A DNA stretch of 64,000 bases from an uncultured Pseudomonadota bacterium (GCA_903884105.1 CAISDJ010000040.1:1-64000); one strand, 5' to 3'; positions 48,925 through 58,517 are shown, counted from the first letter of the stretch. Notes: generated by a model not told the origin, from the sequence alone. Numbers and translations are program-made.

Positions 48925-49293
48925 TCACAGCAGCCCGATTGCAACGATAGCCACTAGGCTGCAAGCCATCGCGACGGCATCGCAGGAAGCCCCGAGCGAC
49001 CAGCAAGCCGACTGACGCCGGAACTGTTCGATAACGATCTTCGGCTCGATCCGATTCCTGAACCACTCCATCGACAGGCATTCGTCCTTGAGCTTGCCAT
49101 TGAGGGACTCGTTGGGGCCGTTCTGCCACGGCTTCCCAGGATCGATATGAGCCGTGTCGATGTTGGGCTGGGTGAGCCCCTTCAACACCGCCCGGGACAC
49201 GAACCCCGGGCCGTTGTCCGAGCACAGATGCTGCGCGCTGCCGCGGAGGCTCACGAGCTTGCCAAGGACTGCCGACTCTAAGCCCTGCGCCAC
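48925..49293 (-). pseudogene. IS3-family transposase (OrfB) fragment
   Basis: The minus-strand frame contains part of an IS3-family integrase core. Blocks are CSDNGPGFVSRAVLKGL, IDPGKPWQNGPNESLNGKL and KDECLSMEWFRNRIEPKIVIEQFRR, including a DDE-type Asp and Glu. The N-terminal 160 or so residues, and the usual HYN-x-x-RPHSSLGY end, are missing or out of frame after about 49020. It is a decayed remnant; I could not find intact terminal repeats. Confidence 0.8.
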
Positions 49294-49406
49294 TCAACAG
49301 TGGGGGGACGTCGGTCTGCTTGTGATGCATGGCGCACGGGTCGCCAATCTGGGATGCGCCGATACCACGACGGGAGTGACGCTCCTCACGGCACCCGTCA
49401 GGCCGA

Positions 49407-49459
49407 TTGGTGCAGTGCAGTAAACTCGTGTAATATCCCTGTCGTGCCGCAGTGCGGCA
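49407..49459 (+). promoter_or_regulatory. Possible promoter and leader hairpin of the 24-residue peptide
   Basis: A weak -35/-10 pair, TTGGTG (49407-49412) and TAATAT (49431-49436) with an 18-nt spacer, is followed by a perfect hairpin. TGCCGC (49445-49450) pairs with GCGGCA (49454-49459) across a 3-nt loop. The hairpin would form in the 5' leader, about 35 nt before the small ORF. The rest of 49294-49406 shows nothing I can name. Confidence 0.35.
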
Positions 49460-49494
49460 TATTTCAATACACTGCTTTATATAAGGATTTTTTA

Positions 49495-49569
49495 ATGGAA
49501 CTCGTATTTTTCGCCTTCTTCGGCTCGCTGGCCCTGATTGTCGCCATGGTCGTCAAGGGCGAGATCTGA
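49495..49569 (+). CDS. 24-residue single-span membrane peptide
   Basis: ATG 49495 is preceded by AAGGA 7-8 nt upstream. It opens a 24-codon frame whose product is almost entirely hydrophobic (FFAFFGSLALIVAMVV), with an N-terminal Glu and a KGEI end. It is too short to call by usual gene finding. The good ribosome site, the hydrophobic helix and the tight packing (4 nt from the convergent regulator stop) favour a real gene. Small peptides like this often bind larger membrane complexes; the partner is unknown. Confidence 0.55.
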   Translation: MELVFFAFFGSLALIVAMVVKGEI

Positions 49570-49573
49570 ACCG

Positions 49574-50233
49574 CTAGCCGTCCTCGTCCCCGTAAAGGAT
49601 CACGGATAGAAACCGGATCGGCAGCTTCAACAACCGCTCCGGTCCGTGGGGCACCCCGCCCGGAAAGGTCAATGCATCGCCTGGTTCGAGTACATACGTA
49701 TGGGTGCCATGGCGATACTCGATCTGCCCTTCGAGCATGTAGATGAACTCCGTGCCGGGATGCTCGAACGTCGGGAAGACCTCAGCCGCGTCTTCCATTG
49801 AAATCAGGAACGGCTCGAAGCGCTTCTTTGGGCCCTGGTCGTAGGCCAGCAGATGATAGGTGTGGCCCTTGCTCGTGCCACGCCGCACCACTTCCATCCC
49901 CTCCCCCTGCTTCACATGCAGCGCCTTGCCCTTCTGGTGACCGAAGTTCCGGAAGAGCTGGCCGATTTCCACACCTAGCGCGCGCGCCAGCCGGTTGAGA
50001 GAATCCAGACTGGGACTGACCTGACCATTCTCAATGCGCGACAACATGCCGTCTGAAATGCCGGCAAGGTGCGCGACATCGGCAATGGTGAGCCGGTTCT
50101 TCGCCCGAAGCTCACGGACCATCGTTCCGACATGACGGTCCAGAGACGCGGTATCGATGTCAACAATTGGCTGCCCGGTAGCGCGAACGACCTTTTTTCC
50201 GGCGGGTTCCTTGCTGGGTTTACGTCCTGGCAT
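49574..50233 (-). CDS. XRE-family regulator with C-terminal cupin domain
   Basis: This 219-residue protein has a helix-turn-helix (RLTIADVAHLAGISDGMLSRIENG, about residues 45-70) and a C-terminal cupin (FIYMLEGQIEYRHG and LEPGDALTFPGGVPHG). This is the PuuR-like sensor-regulator architecture. ATG 50233 is chosen for its AGAGG site; ATG 50260 is an alternative. It is divergent from purU and the N-methylglutamate operon and the likely regulator of it. The cupin may sense a small amine or acid. Confidence 0.88.
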   Translation of the reverse strand: MPGRKPSKEPAGKKVVRATGQPIVDIDTASLDRHVGTMVRELRAKNRLTIADVAHLAGISDGMLSRIENGQVSPSLDSLNRLARALGVEIGQLFRNFGHQKGKALHVKQGEGMEVVRRGTSKGHTYHLLAYDQGPKKRFEPFLISMEDAAEVFPTFEHPGTEFIYMLEGQIEYRHGTHTYVLEPGDALTFPGGVPHGPERLLKLPIRFLSVILYGDEDG

Positions 50234-50294
50234 CTCGCGACCTCTTCCACGGGTGCCCATAGCGTGCACCCTGATTGACTGATACGCAATAAAC

Positions 50295-51203
50295 ATGCAT
50301 CTTACGAAACAAGCTTCCTCAGGCCCAACCACCAGCGTGACCCCCGAGCAGACCTACACCCTCACCGTTTCGTGCCCTGACCGGGTCGGCATTGTTGCCG
50401 CGGTCAGCACATACCTCGCGGGTAAAGGCGGCTGGATCACCGAAGCCAACCACCATTCGGACACCACGACCGGCCGCTTCTTCATGCGCAACGTGCTGCT
50501 CGCCCGCACGCTGCACGGCACGCTCGCCACCTTCCGCAAGGACTTTGCGGAAATCGCCACCCGCTACGGGATGGACTGGTCAATCAGCGACTCCGCCACA
50601 CGCAAGCGTGTCGTGTTGCTGGTCTCCAAATTCGATCATTGCCTGGTCGACCTGCTGTACCGCTGGAAGGCCGGTGAACTCGAGTGCGACATCCCCTGCG
50701 TCATCTCGAACCACGAGGACCTTCGCTCCTACGTCGAGTGGCATGGCATCCCGTATCACCATATTCCGGTGCCTGCGGACGCCTCTGCCAAGCGAGCGGC
50801 CTTCGCCGCGATCGAACAGAAGTTCATCGAATCGCAAGGCAATGTCATGGTCCTCGCACGCTACATGCAGATTCTGCCCGCGGAACTCTGCGCCCGCCAT
50901 CCGGGACGCATCATCAATATCCACCACAGCTTCCTGCCGTCTTTCATCGGCGCGCGCCCGTACCTGCAGGCGTTTGAGCGTGGCGTGAAACTGATCGGCG
51001 CGACGAGCCACTACGTCACCACCGATCTCGATGCCGGCCCGATCATCGAACAGGACGTGGTGCGCATCGATCATGGCGATACGGAAGCGGACCTCGTCCG
51101 TTACGGCCGCGATATCGAAAAGGCCGTGTTGTCCCGCGCCCTGAAATACCACCTGGAGGACCGTGTGTTGCTGAACGGCAATCGCACGATTGTCTTCTAC
51201 TAG
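50295..51203 (+). CDS. purU: Formyltetrahydrofolate deformylase PurU
   Basis: This 302-residue enzyme has an N-terminal ACT domain (TLTVSCPDRVGIVAAVS). The hydrolase domain is related to PurN, with the catalytic region NIHHSFLPSFIGARPY. It splits 10-formyl-THF to formate and THF. As first gene of the operon with sarcosine-oxidase-like genes, it probably drains the C1 units released by demethylation and regenerates THF. ATG 50295 lies 61 nt from the divergent regulator. Confidence 0.94.
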   Translation: MHLTKQASSGPTTSVTPEQTYTLTVSCPDRVGIVAAVSTYLAGKGGWITEANHHSDTTTGRFFMRNVLLARTLHGTLATFRKDFAEIATRYGMDWSISDSATRKRVVLLVSKFDHCLVDLLYRWKAGELECDIPCVISNHEDLRSYVEWHGIPYHHIPVPADASAKRAAFAAIEQKFIESQGNVMVLARYMQILPAELCARHPGRIINIHHSFLPSFIGARPYLQAFERGVKLIGATSHYVTTDLDAGPIIEQDVVRIDHGDTEADLVRYGRDIEKAVLSRALKYHLEDRVLLNGNRTIVFY

Positions 51204-51223
51204 CCACCCTGCACAGGAACCCG

Positions 51224-52471
51224 ATGCCCTGGCGACTGCTGAAGTTTGCACTCAAGTCAAAACACCCCGAACCGCGGATGTTCACCGCGCACTCGGAGCT
51301 CAAGGAGAGTTATGACGCGGTGATCATCGGTGGCGGCGGGCACGGGCTGGCGGCGGCCTATTACCTTGCACGCGACCATGGCATCACCAATGTCGCCGTC
51401 ATCGAAAAGGACTACCTGGGCGGCGGCAACACTGCCCGCAACACGACCATCATCCGGTCGAACTACCTGACGCCGGAAGGCGTGAGGTTCTACGACGAGA
51501 GCGTCCGGCTGTGGCAGGACCTCTCGCAGGACTTCGACCTCAACCTCTTCTATTCCACGCGCGGCCACTACACGCTCGCGCACACGGACTCGGCAGTGCG
51601 CACGATGCGCTGGCGCGCCGAGGTCAACAAGCACTTCGGCATCAATAGCGAACTGGTCGATGCGCAGGCCGTGCAACGCGCGCTGCCGATGATGGACATT
51701 ACCTGCGCCGGCCATGCCCCGATCCTCGGTGCGCTCTATCACGCACCCGGTGCGATCGCCCGTCACGATGCGGTTGCGTGGGGCTATGGCCGTGGCGCGG
51801 ACCGTCGCGGTGTCGAGATCCATCAACAGACCGAGGTGCTTGGTATCGAAACCGACGCCAGCGGCTCACGGGTAGCCGGCGTACTCACCAATCGCGGCCA
51901 CATTGCGACCCGCAAGGTGTTGTGCGCGGTGGCAGGTTCGACACCGCGTCTGCTGTCGATGGTCGGTCTCGAATCGCCGATCTCCATCCATCCGTTGCAG
52001 GCAATGGTGTCGGAACCCGTCAAGCCATGGCTCGACCCCATCATCGTCTCGGGCTCCCTGCACGTGTACGTCAGCCAGACCGCACGCGGCGAACTGGTCA
52101 TGGGCGCCTCGCTCGATCCCTACGAGCTGCATTCCACGCGGTCGACCCTCGATTTCGCGGAGTCACTCGCGGCACACATGCTCGACCTGTTCCCCTTTCT
52201 GTCAGACGTCAAAGTCGTCCGGCAGTGGGCAGGCATGGCCGACATGACGCCCGACTTCGCGCCGATCATGGGCAAGACGCCGATCGAAGGCTTCTATCTC
52301 GATGCAGGCTGGGGCACGTGGGGCTTCAAGGCCACTCCCGTCTCCGGCAAGACCATGAGCTACACGCTGGCCAACGATCGCCCGCATCCGCTGATCGAAG
52401 GCTTCTCGCTCGACCGCTTCAGGCGCTATGAACTCACCGGCGAGAAAGGCGCCGCGTCGGTAGGCCACTGA
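51224..52471 (+). CDS. mgdA: N-methylglutamate dehydrogenase subunit A / sarcosine oxidase beta-like
   Basis: This 415-residue flavoprotein has the FAD motif VIIGGGGHGLAAAYYLA. The IARHDAVAWGYGRGA block probably holds the His that carries covalent FMN in characterised sarcosine oxidase beta subunits. It is homologous to SoxB. I assign the NMG pathway because gmaS- and mgsABC-like genes follow in the same operon. Sarcosine oxidase SoxB is the alternative name. It ends TGATG, sharing a base with the next gene. Confidence 0.85.
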   Translation: MPWRLLKFALKSKHPEPRMFTAHSELKESYDAVIIGGGGHGLAAAYYLARDHGITNVAVIEKDYLGGGNTARNTTIIRSNYLTPEGVRFYDESVRLWQDLSQDFDLNLFYSTRGHYTLAHTDSAVRTMRWRAEVNKHFGINSELVDAQAVQRALPMMDITCAGHAPILGALYHAPGAIARHDAVAWGYGRGADRRGVEIHQQTEVLGIETDASGSRVAGVLTNRGHIATRKVLCAVAGSTPRLLSMVGLESPISIHPLQAMVSEPVKPWLDPIIVSGSLHVYVSQTARGELVMGASLDPYELHSTRSTLDFAESLAAHMLDLFPFLSDVKVVRQWAGMADMTPDFAPIMGKTPIEGFYLDAGWGTWGFKATPVSGKTMSYTLANDRPHPLIEGFSLDRFRRYELTGEKGAASVGH

Positions 52472-52737
52472 TGAAACTGCTCACCTGTCCCCTGAACGGC
52501 ACCCGCCCCATCAGCGAATTCTTCTACGGCGGCGAAGTTCGCGCGATGCCGGACCCGGACACTTGCACTGATACCGAGTGGAGCGCTTACGTCTTCAATC
52601 GCAGCGGCGTTGCCGCAGTGAAATGCGAGTGGTGGTGCCACGGGCCAAGCGGCGTCTGGTTCCTGGCCGAACGGGACACCACCACGGACACGGTCCTGCG
52701 CACCTACCTGGCACCGAGTGCCGCAACGCGACGATGA
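52471..52737 (+). CDS. mgdB: N-methylglutamate dehydrogenase subunit B / sarcosine oxidase delta-like
   Basis: This 88-residue SoxD-family subunit has CPLNGTRPISEFFYGGEV, DTEWSAYVFNR and CEWWCHGPSGVWF. The first Cys and the C-x3-C are the remnant zinc-ribbon of the delta subunit, which binds zinc and holds the complex together. It overlaps genes on both sides by 1 and 4 nt, so translation is coupled. Confidence 0.87.
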   Translation: MKLLTCPLNGTRPISEFFYGGEVRAMPDPDTCTDTEWSAYVFNRSGVAAVKCEWWCHGPSGVWFLAERDTTTDTVLRTYLAPSAATRR

Positions 52738-55658
52738 AACGCCTGCCACCCCTCTCCGGAGAATGGATCGACCGCAAGCAGCCGATCGCGTTCACGTTCG
52801 AAGGCCAGCCGTTCAGCGGCTTTGCCGGCGACACGATCTCGTCTGCGCTGGCCGCCAACGGCCAACGGATCATTGGACGCTCGTTCAAATACCACCGCCC
52901 CCGCGGGCTGCTGTCGGTCGCCAACCACGACAGCAATGCCATCATGCAGGTACAGCATCATGGCCGGACGCTGCCGAACGTCCGTGCCGATGTGACGCCG
53001 CTTGCAGACGGCATGCGCGTCACGGCCGTGAATACCCGCGGCGGACTCGCCAAGGATTCGCTGCACCTTCTGGACCGGCTGTCGGCATTCCTGCCGGTCG
53101 GTTTTTATTACAAGGCCTTTCACTCGAAACGCTTCTTTCCCCGCTGGGAGCGCCTGTTCCGCAATCTCGCGGGGCTGAGTGAACTCGACCTCCATTCAAG
53201 CCGCCGCCGCACGCCGAAAGCCTACGCGTTTACCGATGTGCTGGTGGTCGGTGCCGGCCCCTCGGGTCTCGCCGCCGCGCTTTCGGCGGCCGACAATGGC
53301 GCGCAGGTCATGCTCGTCGATGAGAATGCGGGGCCGGGCGGCAGCGGGCTGTATGCCCGCGGGGGCCAGGATGCCGATGCCCGCCAGACGCTGCAGCTGA
53401 TGGAACGAGTGCGGCAGCATCCGCGTATTCAGGTGCTATGCAATACCTATGCTGCCGGCTACTACGCCGATCACTGGGTGGCGCTCATCACACCCACCGA
53501 AATGGTGAAAGTCCGCGCAGCGTCCGTAGTGTTCGCACAGGGTGCGTTCGAACAACCTGCCGTGTTCCACAACAACGACCTCCCCGGCATCCTGTTGGCG
53601 AGCGGTGCACAGCGTCTCCTGTCTCGCTATGCAGTCGCGCCGTGCCAACGGGTGCTGGTGCTCACGGCCAATCCGCAAGGCTATGCGGCCGCGCTCGACG
53701 CACTTGAACACGGTATTGAGGTCGCTGGCATCGTTGACCTGCGGACCGCTCCCGGGCCGGCCTCCACCCAACTCGCTGAGCGCCTGCAGGCCAGAGGCGT
53801 TCCGGTGAGCACGAGCGCGATCATCGAAAATGCCCGTGCCGGCGTCGATGGGTGCGTCCGGTCGGTGGTCGTGAAAACCCGGGGCCAGGATGACGTTGCG
53901 ACTGCGGCCGGACAGACGCATGAGGTCGACGGGGTCTGGATGAGCGTTGGGTTTGCGCCCGCTCACTCATTGCTGCTGCAGGCCGGCGCCCGCCTGCAGA
54001 TGGAATCATCCGTCGGCCAATATGTCCCATCGATGCTGCCAGCGGGCATCTTTTCCTGTGGCAAGGTCACCGGCGTCTACGGCTTCACGAGCCGGCTGAC
54101 TGACGGCACGCGCGTCGGTGAACAAGCTGCGGCCTACGTCCAGCGTCGAGCACCCAAGCCGCGTTCAACGGCCGGGACGCCCGGCATGATGGAGATGCCC
54201 AACCACCCCTACCCCATTGTCGCGCATGCCAAGGGCAAGAACTTCATCGACTTCGATGAGGATCTGCAGCTGAAGGACTTCGCGAACGCGGTACAGGAAG
54301 GTTTCGACAGCATCGAACTGCTGAAGCGGTATACCACCGTGGGCATGGGCCCAAGTCAGGGCAAGCACTCGAATCTGAATGCCCTGCGCATCCTCGCGAA
54401 GCTGCGCAGCGAAGCGGTGGGTCGCGTTGGCGCCCCAACGGCGCGGCCCATGTTCCACCCCGTCCCGCTGTCGCATCTGGCCGGGCGCAGCTTTTCGCCG
54501 GAGCGAGCCACGCAATTGGCTGGGGCACACGAAGCGTTGGGCGCCGTCTGGATGCTCGCGGGACAATGGAAGCGCCCCGAGTATTATGCAGTCGCCGGAC
54601 TCTCGAGAGCCGCGGCCATCGAACAGGAAGTCCGCGCCGTTCGCGAAGGTGCAGGACTGATCGATGTCGGTACGCTGGGAAAGATCGAGATTCATGGCCC
54701 TGATGCGGCGGAGTTCCTCGATCGCGTCTATGCCGGTCGCTACGGAACCCTGACGGCCGGCATGACCCGCTACGGGCTGATGCTCGATGAATCGGGCGTC
54801 ATCATCGATGACGGCGTCATCGCCCGCCTTGCAGACGAAAGCTTCTACTTCACGACGACGACGGGCAATTCGGCGTCCATCTACCGCGAGCTCGGCCGGC
54901 TGGCCACGCAGTGGAATCTAAAGGTCGGTCTGGTCAACGCGACCGGCCACTACGCGGCTTTCAATCTCGCCGGACCGCTCTCGAGACGCATCCTTGCGCG
55001 ACTGACGACCGTTGATCTGGCGCAATCTTCGTTTCCGTTTCTCGGGCTGCGCGAAGGCCTCGTTGCCGGCGTACCTGCCCGCCTCATGCGCGTCGGGTTC
55101 GTGGGCGAACTCGGGTACGAGATCCATGTCCCCGTCCATTCGGCGTTACATGTCTGGGAAGCGCTGTTCGCAGCTGGCGCTGCCGAAGCCATCCGACCGT
55201 TCGGTGTCGAAGCACAGCGCGTCCTGCGCCTCGAGAAAGGTCACCTCATCGTCGGCCAGGACACGGATGGCCTCACCGATCCGCTGCAGGCCGGGTGCGA
55301 GTGGGCCATCAAGATGGACAAGCCGTTCTTCATCGGCCAGCGCTCGCTGAGGATTCTGCAGAAGATGCCGAAGCGGCAGCACCTTGTCGGGTTCCGCTTG
55401 ACCGCCCCTGGCACAGATCTCCCGCAGGAAGGCCATCTCGTCCTCGCTGGCACCGAGATGGCCGGCCGCGTCACCAGCGTAACCCGATCACCAACCTTGC
55501 AGGCCGTCATTGGCCTCGCGATGGTGACTCCGGCCGTCGCGACAGGAACAGGGTTCCGCATCCGGATCGATGGGGGACGCGAAGTCGACGCCATCATCAC
55601 GCCGCTTCCCTTCTACGACGCGGCCGGCGCGCGCCAGAAGCTGGCGGAGGCACCATGA
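52734..55658 (+). CDS. mgdC: N-methylglutamate dehydrogenase subunit C / sarcosine oxidase alpha-like
   Basis: This 974-residue subunit has an N-terminal ferredoxin-like domain (FTFEGQPFSGFAGDTISSAL). An NAD/FAD Rossmann domain (DVLVVGAGPSGLAAALSAAD, about 165-185) follows, then a linker with CGKVTGVYG and a C-terminal aminomethyltransferase-like folate domain (from about 580). That order matches SoxA. It passes the methyl-derived C1 unit to THF. ATG 52734 overlaps the previous stop as ATGA, which excludes the longer in-frame reading. Confidence 0.88.
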   Translation: MKRLPPLSGEWIDRKQPIAFTFEGQPFSGFAGDTISSALAANGQRIIGRSFKYHRPRGLLSVANHDSNAIMQVQHHGRTLPNVRADVTPLADGMRVTAVNTRGGLAKDSLHLLDRLSAFLPVGFYYKAFHSKRFFPRWERLFRNLAGLSELDLHSSRRRTPKAYAFTDVLVVGAGPSGLAAALSAADNGAQVMLVDENAGPGGSGLYARGGQDADARQTLQLMERVRQHPRIQVLCNTYAAGYYADHWVALITPTEMVKVRAASVVFAQGAFEQPAVFHNNDLPGILLASGAQRLLSRYAVAPCQRVLVLTANPQGYAAALDALEHGIEVAGIVDLRTAPGPASTQLAERLQARGVPVSTSAIIENARAGVDGCVRSVVVKTRGQDDVATAAGQTHEVDGVWMSVGFAPAHSLLLQAGARLQMESSVGQYVPSMLPAGIFSCGKVTGVYGFTSRLTDGTRVGEQAAAYVQRRAPKPRSTAGTPGMMEMPNHPYPIVAHAKGKNFIDFDEDLQLKDFANAVQEGFDSIELLKRYTTVGMGPSQGKHSNLNALRILAKLRSEAVGRVGAPTARPMFHPVPLSHLAGRSFSPERATQLAGAHEALGAVWMLAGQWKRPEYYAVAGLSRAAAIEQEVRAVREGAGLIDVGTLGKIEIHGPDAAEFLDRVYAGRYGTLTAGMTRYGLMLDESGVIIDDGVIARLADESFYFTTTTGNSASIYRELGRLATQWNLKVGLVNATGHYAAFNLAGPLSRRILARLTTVDLAQSSFPFLGLREGLVAGVPARLMRVGFVGELGYEIHVPVHSALHVWEALFAAGAAEAIRPFGVEAQRVLRLEKGHLIVGQDTDGLTDPLQAGCEWAIKMDKPFFIGQRSLRILQKMPKRQHLVGFRLTAPGTDLPQEGHLVLAGTEMAGRVTSVTRSPTLQAVIGLAMVTPAVATGTGFRIRIDGGREVDAIITPLPFYDAAGARQKLAEAP

Positions 55659-56260
55659 CCCGGCGCTCGCCGCTGGCCGACTGGCACCTGCAAGCGAGCT
55701 ACTGCTGCGCCGGGGTACCTGTCTGGCTGCAGGACTGCTCTTGGCGGCAACGCTTCGGCTGCAAGGGTCCAGAGGCGACGCCGTGGCTCGAGGCCCTTGG
55801 ATTCACCGTACCGCAACCCGCCAACAGCTGTGCATTCGATGCGAATGACATTCTCGTTGCACGCCTTGGTACCACCGAATTCCTCGTGGAAGCGATGAGC
55901 GCGACCACCCAAAGCGTGATTGCTGCCCGCGAACGCTTGTCCGTGCCGGGCGTGTATCCGGTCATCCGCCAGGATGCTGCGTTCATCCTGGGCGGACCCC
56001 GTGCAACCGACTTGTTACTCGAAACGTGCAGCTACCCCTTTGCAAGCGATGCACGCAGTACGCCGGTCGTCATGACCTCGATGGTCGGTGCAGGCGTGAC
56101 GGTCGTCCCGCGCCGCGCGGGCGAGACCACTGAATTCAATGTCTGGTGTGACCCGAGTTTCGGCCTGTACCTGTGGTCGACGCTCGTCGAGATAGCACAA
56201 GAAATGGGCGGGGGCGCAATCGCGGACGGTCAGCAATCCACTTTGAGGGGAGAATCGTAA
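55655..56260 (+). CDS. mgdD: N-methylglutamate dehydrogenase subunit D / sarcosine oxidase gamma-like
   Basis: This 201-residue SoxG-family subunit has the folate-binding-like core [29 protein letters not shown] in its second half and few other strong motifs, as usual for this divergent subunit. Its start overlaps mgdC (ATGA) and its stop overlaps the next gene (TAATG). It is called mainly from position and weak family resemblance. Confidence 0.8.
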   Translation: MTRRSPLADWHLQASYCCAGVPVWLQDCSWRQRFGCKGPEATPWLEALGFTVPQPANSCAFDANDILVARLGTTEFLVEAMSATTQSVIAARERLSVPGVYPVIRQDAAFILGGPRATDLLLETCSYPFASDARSTPVVMTSMVGAGVTVVPRRAGETTEFNVWCDPSFGLYLWSTLVEIAQEMGGGAIADGQQSTLRGES

Positions 56261-57594
56261 TGGTGACTCAGGCGACGAAGGACTTCTTCGGACAGTCCGC
56301 GATCAAGTATGTGCTGGCCCAGTTCGTGGATATCCACGGCGCCGCCAAGGCGAAGGCGGTTCCTGTCGAGCACTACGACATGATCCTGGGCGACGGCGCC
56401 GGGTTTGCCGGCTTCGCGCTGTGGGGATTCGGCATGGGACCGCATGGCCCCGATTACATGGCCGTCGGCGATCACTCCACCTTGACGCCGATCCCGTGGA
56501 TGCCGGGCTTTGCACGCGTCGTGTGTGATGGCCACGTCAAGGGCAAGCCCTACGCCTACTGTTCTCGCGTCGCGCTGAAACGCCAGCTCGAGATCATCAA
56601 GCAGCAAGGCTTGACGCTGTACACCGGCATCGAGCCCGAGTTCATGCTGTTGAAGCGCGGTGCGGACGGCAAGATTGCGCCGTTCGACGATAGCGATACC
56701 CTCGACAAGCCCTGCTACGACTACAAGGGCCTGGCCCGCGGCACGGCCTTCCTCGAGAAGCTGACGTCCCATCTGCGGTACGCCGGCGTCGACGTCTACC
56801 AAATCGACCACGAGGACGCGAACGGCCAGTTCGAAGTCAACTTCACCTACGCCGATGCGCTCAAGTCCGCTGACAACTTCACGTTCGTGAAGATGGCGGC
56901 ATCCGAAGTGGCCCGCGAGATCGGCGCCATCGCGACGTTCATGCCCAAGCCGTTCTCGAACCGCACGGGGACCGGCGCACACTTCCATCTGTCGATGGGC
57001 AACGACAAGGTCAAGAATCTCTTCCACGACGACAGCGACCAGCACGGGCTCGGCCTGTCGCAAATGGGGTACTGGTTCGTTGGAGGCCTGCTCGCGCACG
57101 CCCCGGCGTTGACCGCCATCTGCGCGCCGACCATCAACTCGTATAAGCGGCTGGTCGTGGGTCGCTCGCTGTCGGGCGCCACCTGGGCCCCGGCGTTCAT
57201 CGCATACGGCGACAACAATCGCACGGCCTGCGTCCGCATTCCCCACGGTCGCATCGAGTTCCGCCTGCCCGACGGCGCCGTGAATCCGTACCTCGCCACC
57301 GCAGCGATGCTGGCGGCCGGCATGGACGGCGTCGCCCGCAAGCTCGATCCGGGCGCGCCGATCAACGAGAACCTCTACGAGTTGGGCGCCGCCGAGATCG
57401 CACGGCGCGGCATCGGCGTGCTGCCGCAGAACCTGAGCGCAGCCATTGACGCGCTCGAGAAGGATGACGTCGTCAAGAGCGCGCTTGGGGCTGAGCTCGC
57501 GGCCGAGTTCATCTCCCTCAAGCGGATGGAATGGGTCGAGTACTGCCGCCACGTCAGCAGTTGGGAAACCGACCGCTACCTCGAAATGTTCTAG
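56260..57594 (+). CDS. gmaS: Gamma-glutamylmethylamide synthetase / type III glutamine synthetase-like
   Basis: This 444-residue protein has a glutamine synthetase fold, with GIEPEFML (catalytic Glu pair), a [12 protein letters not shown] block, [16 protein letters not shown] and [20 protein letters not shown]. It is of the GlnT/GmaS group, not housekeeping GlnA. GmaS ligates glutamate with methylamine; GlnT uses ammonia. Position between mgdABCD and mgsABC homologues supports GmaS. ATG 56260 overlaps the mgdD stop. Confidence 0.83.
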   Translation: MVTQATKDFFGQSAIKYVLAQFVDIHGAAKAKAVPVEHYDMILGDGAGFAGFALWGFGMGPHGPDYMAVGDHSTLTPIPWMPGFARVVCDGHVKGKPYAYCSRVALKRQLEIIKQQGLTLYTGIEPEFMLLKRGADGKIAPFDDSDTLDKPCYDYKGLARGTAFLEKLTSHLRYAGVDVYQIDHEDANGQFEVNFTYADALKSADNFTFVKMAASEVAREIGAIATFMPKPFSNRTGTGAHFHLSMGNDKVKNLFHDDSDQHGLGLSQMGYWFVGGLLAHAPALTAICAPTINSYKRLVVGRSLSGATWAPAFIAYGDNNRTACVRIPHGRIEFRLPDGAVNPYLATAAMLAAGMDGVARKLDPGAPINENLYELGAAEIARRGIGVLPQNLSAAIDALEKDDVVKSALGAELAAEFISLKRMEWVEYCRHVSSWETDRYLEMF

Positions 57595-57623
57595 GCCTTA
57601 GGCCTCTGCAAGGAACCCCCACT

Positions 57624-58517
57624 ATGTGCGGAATCATTGGACTGTTGATCAAGAAGCCCGAATGGCGCGACCGCCTCGGCGAACTCATGGTGCCGATGCT
57701 GATCGGCATGACCGAGCGTGGCCCGGACTCGGCAGGCATGGCAGTGTTCGGCGAGCCGATGGCGGCGAGTCGTCGCAAGCTGAACCTGTACGCGGAGAGT
57801 CCGGCCTTCGACTGGAAGCAGCTTGAAGGCGCCGCCTCGGCAAAGTTCGCCGATGTGCAGGTCACCATCAAGGCCAATCACGCGGTGCTGGCGAGCGACA
57901 GCGCGCCGGACACCATGAAGGCCTGGCTGCATTCGACTTACCCCGAGGTCCACGTGCTGTCGACTGGCCGTGCCATCGATCTATACAAGGATGTCGGCAC
58001 GCCGCAGGCCGTCGCCGACCGGTATGACTTCAAGCACATGAAAGGCTCGCACGTGGTTGGGCATACGCGCATGGCCACCGAATCCGCGGTGACACCGGCC
58101 AACGCGCATCCGTACACGGCCGGCGAGGACTGGTGCATCGTGCACAACGGCTCGCTGTCCAATCCCCATTCCCTGCGGCGTCGCCTGGAAAAGGTGGGCA
58201 TTGCCTTCGACGGCGATTGCGATACCGAGGCGGCCAGTCGGTATCTCGAATGGCGACTCCGCGAAGGAGACAACCTCGAGTCCGCCATCGAGCGCAGCTT
58301 CTCGGAGTTCGACGGCTTCTACACGTTCCTGATGGGCACGGCCGACAAGCTGGCCCTGGTGCGCGATCCGTTCGCTTGCAAGCCGGCCATCGTTGCCGAG
58401 TGCGACGAGTACGTCGCCATCTCGTCCGAGTTCCGCTCCCTCGCCCACCTGCCCGGCGTCAACCACGCCCGGGTGTTCGAGCCCGGCCCCGAGGAGATCT
58501 ACTCATGGGCAGTCTGA
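57624..58517 (+). CDS. mgsA: N-methylglutamate synthase subunit A (class II glutamine amidotransferase)
   Basis: This 297-residue Ntn amidotransferase starts MCGIIGL, so Cys2 becomes the N-terminal nucleophile after Met removal. GHTRMATESAVT, HPYTAGEDWCIVHNGSLSN and DTEAASRYLEWRL follow. It matches the GATase domain of glutamate synthase or GlxB/MgsA as a free subunit. It releases the amino or methylamino group from the gamma-amide. The last 13 nt overlap the next gene. Confidence 0.87.
   Translation: MCGIIGLLIKKPEWRDRLGELMVPMLIGMTERGPDSAGMAVFGEPMAASRRKLNLYAESPAFDWKQLEGAASAKFADVQVTIKANHAVLASDSAPDTMKAWLHSTYPEVHVLSTGRAIDLYKDVGTPQAVADRYDFKHMKGSHVVGHTRMATESAVTPANAHPYTAGEDWCIVHNGSLSNPHSLRRRLEKVGIAFDGDCDTEAASRYLEWRLREGDNLESAIERSFSEFDGFYTFLMGTADKLALVRDPFACKPAIVAECDEYVAISSEFRSLAHLPGVNHARVFEPGPEEIYSWAV

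Noticed and set aside
46176-49494. Attachment-site duplicate of the tRNA-Glu 3' end at the right edge of the accessory stretch
   Set aside because: I scanned for GTTCGAATCCCC-like copies up to 49.5 kb and saw none, and there is no integrase gene.
50295-56260. Plain sarcosine-degradation operon (soxBDAG-purU)
   Set aside because: Not excluded, but the directly following gmaS-like and mgsABC-like genes are not needed for sarcosine oxidation, so the NMG reading is preferred.
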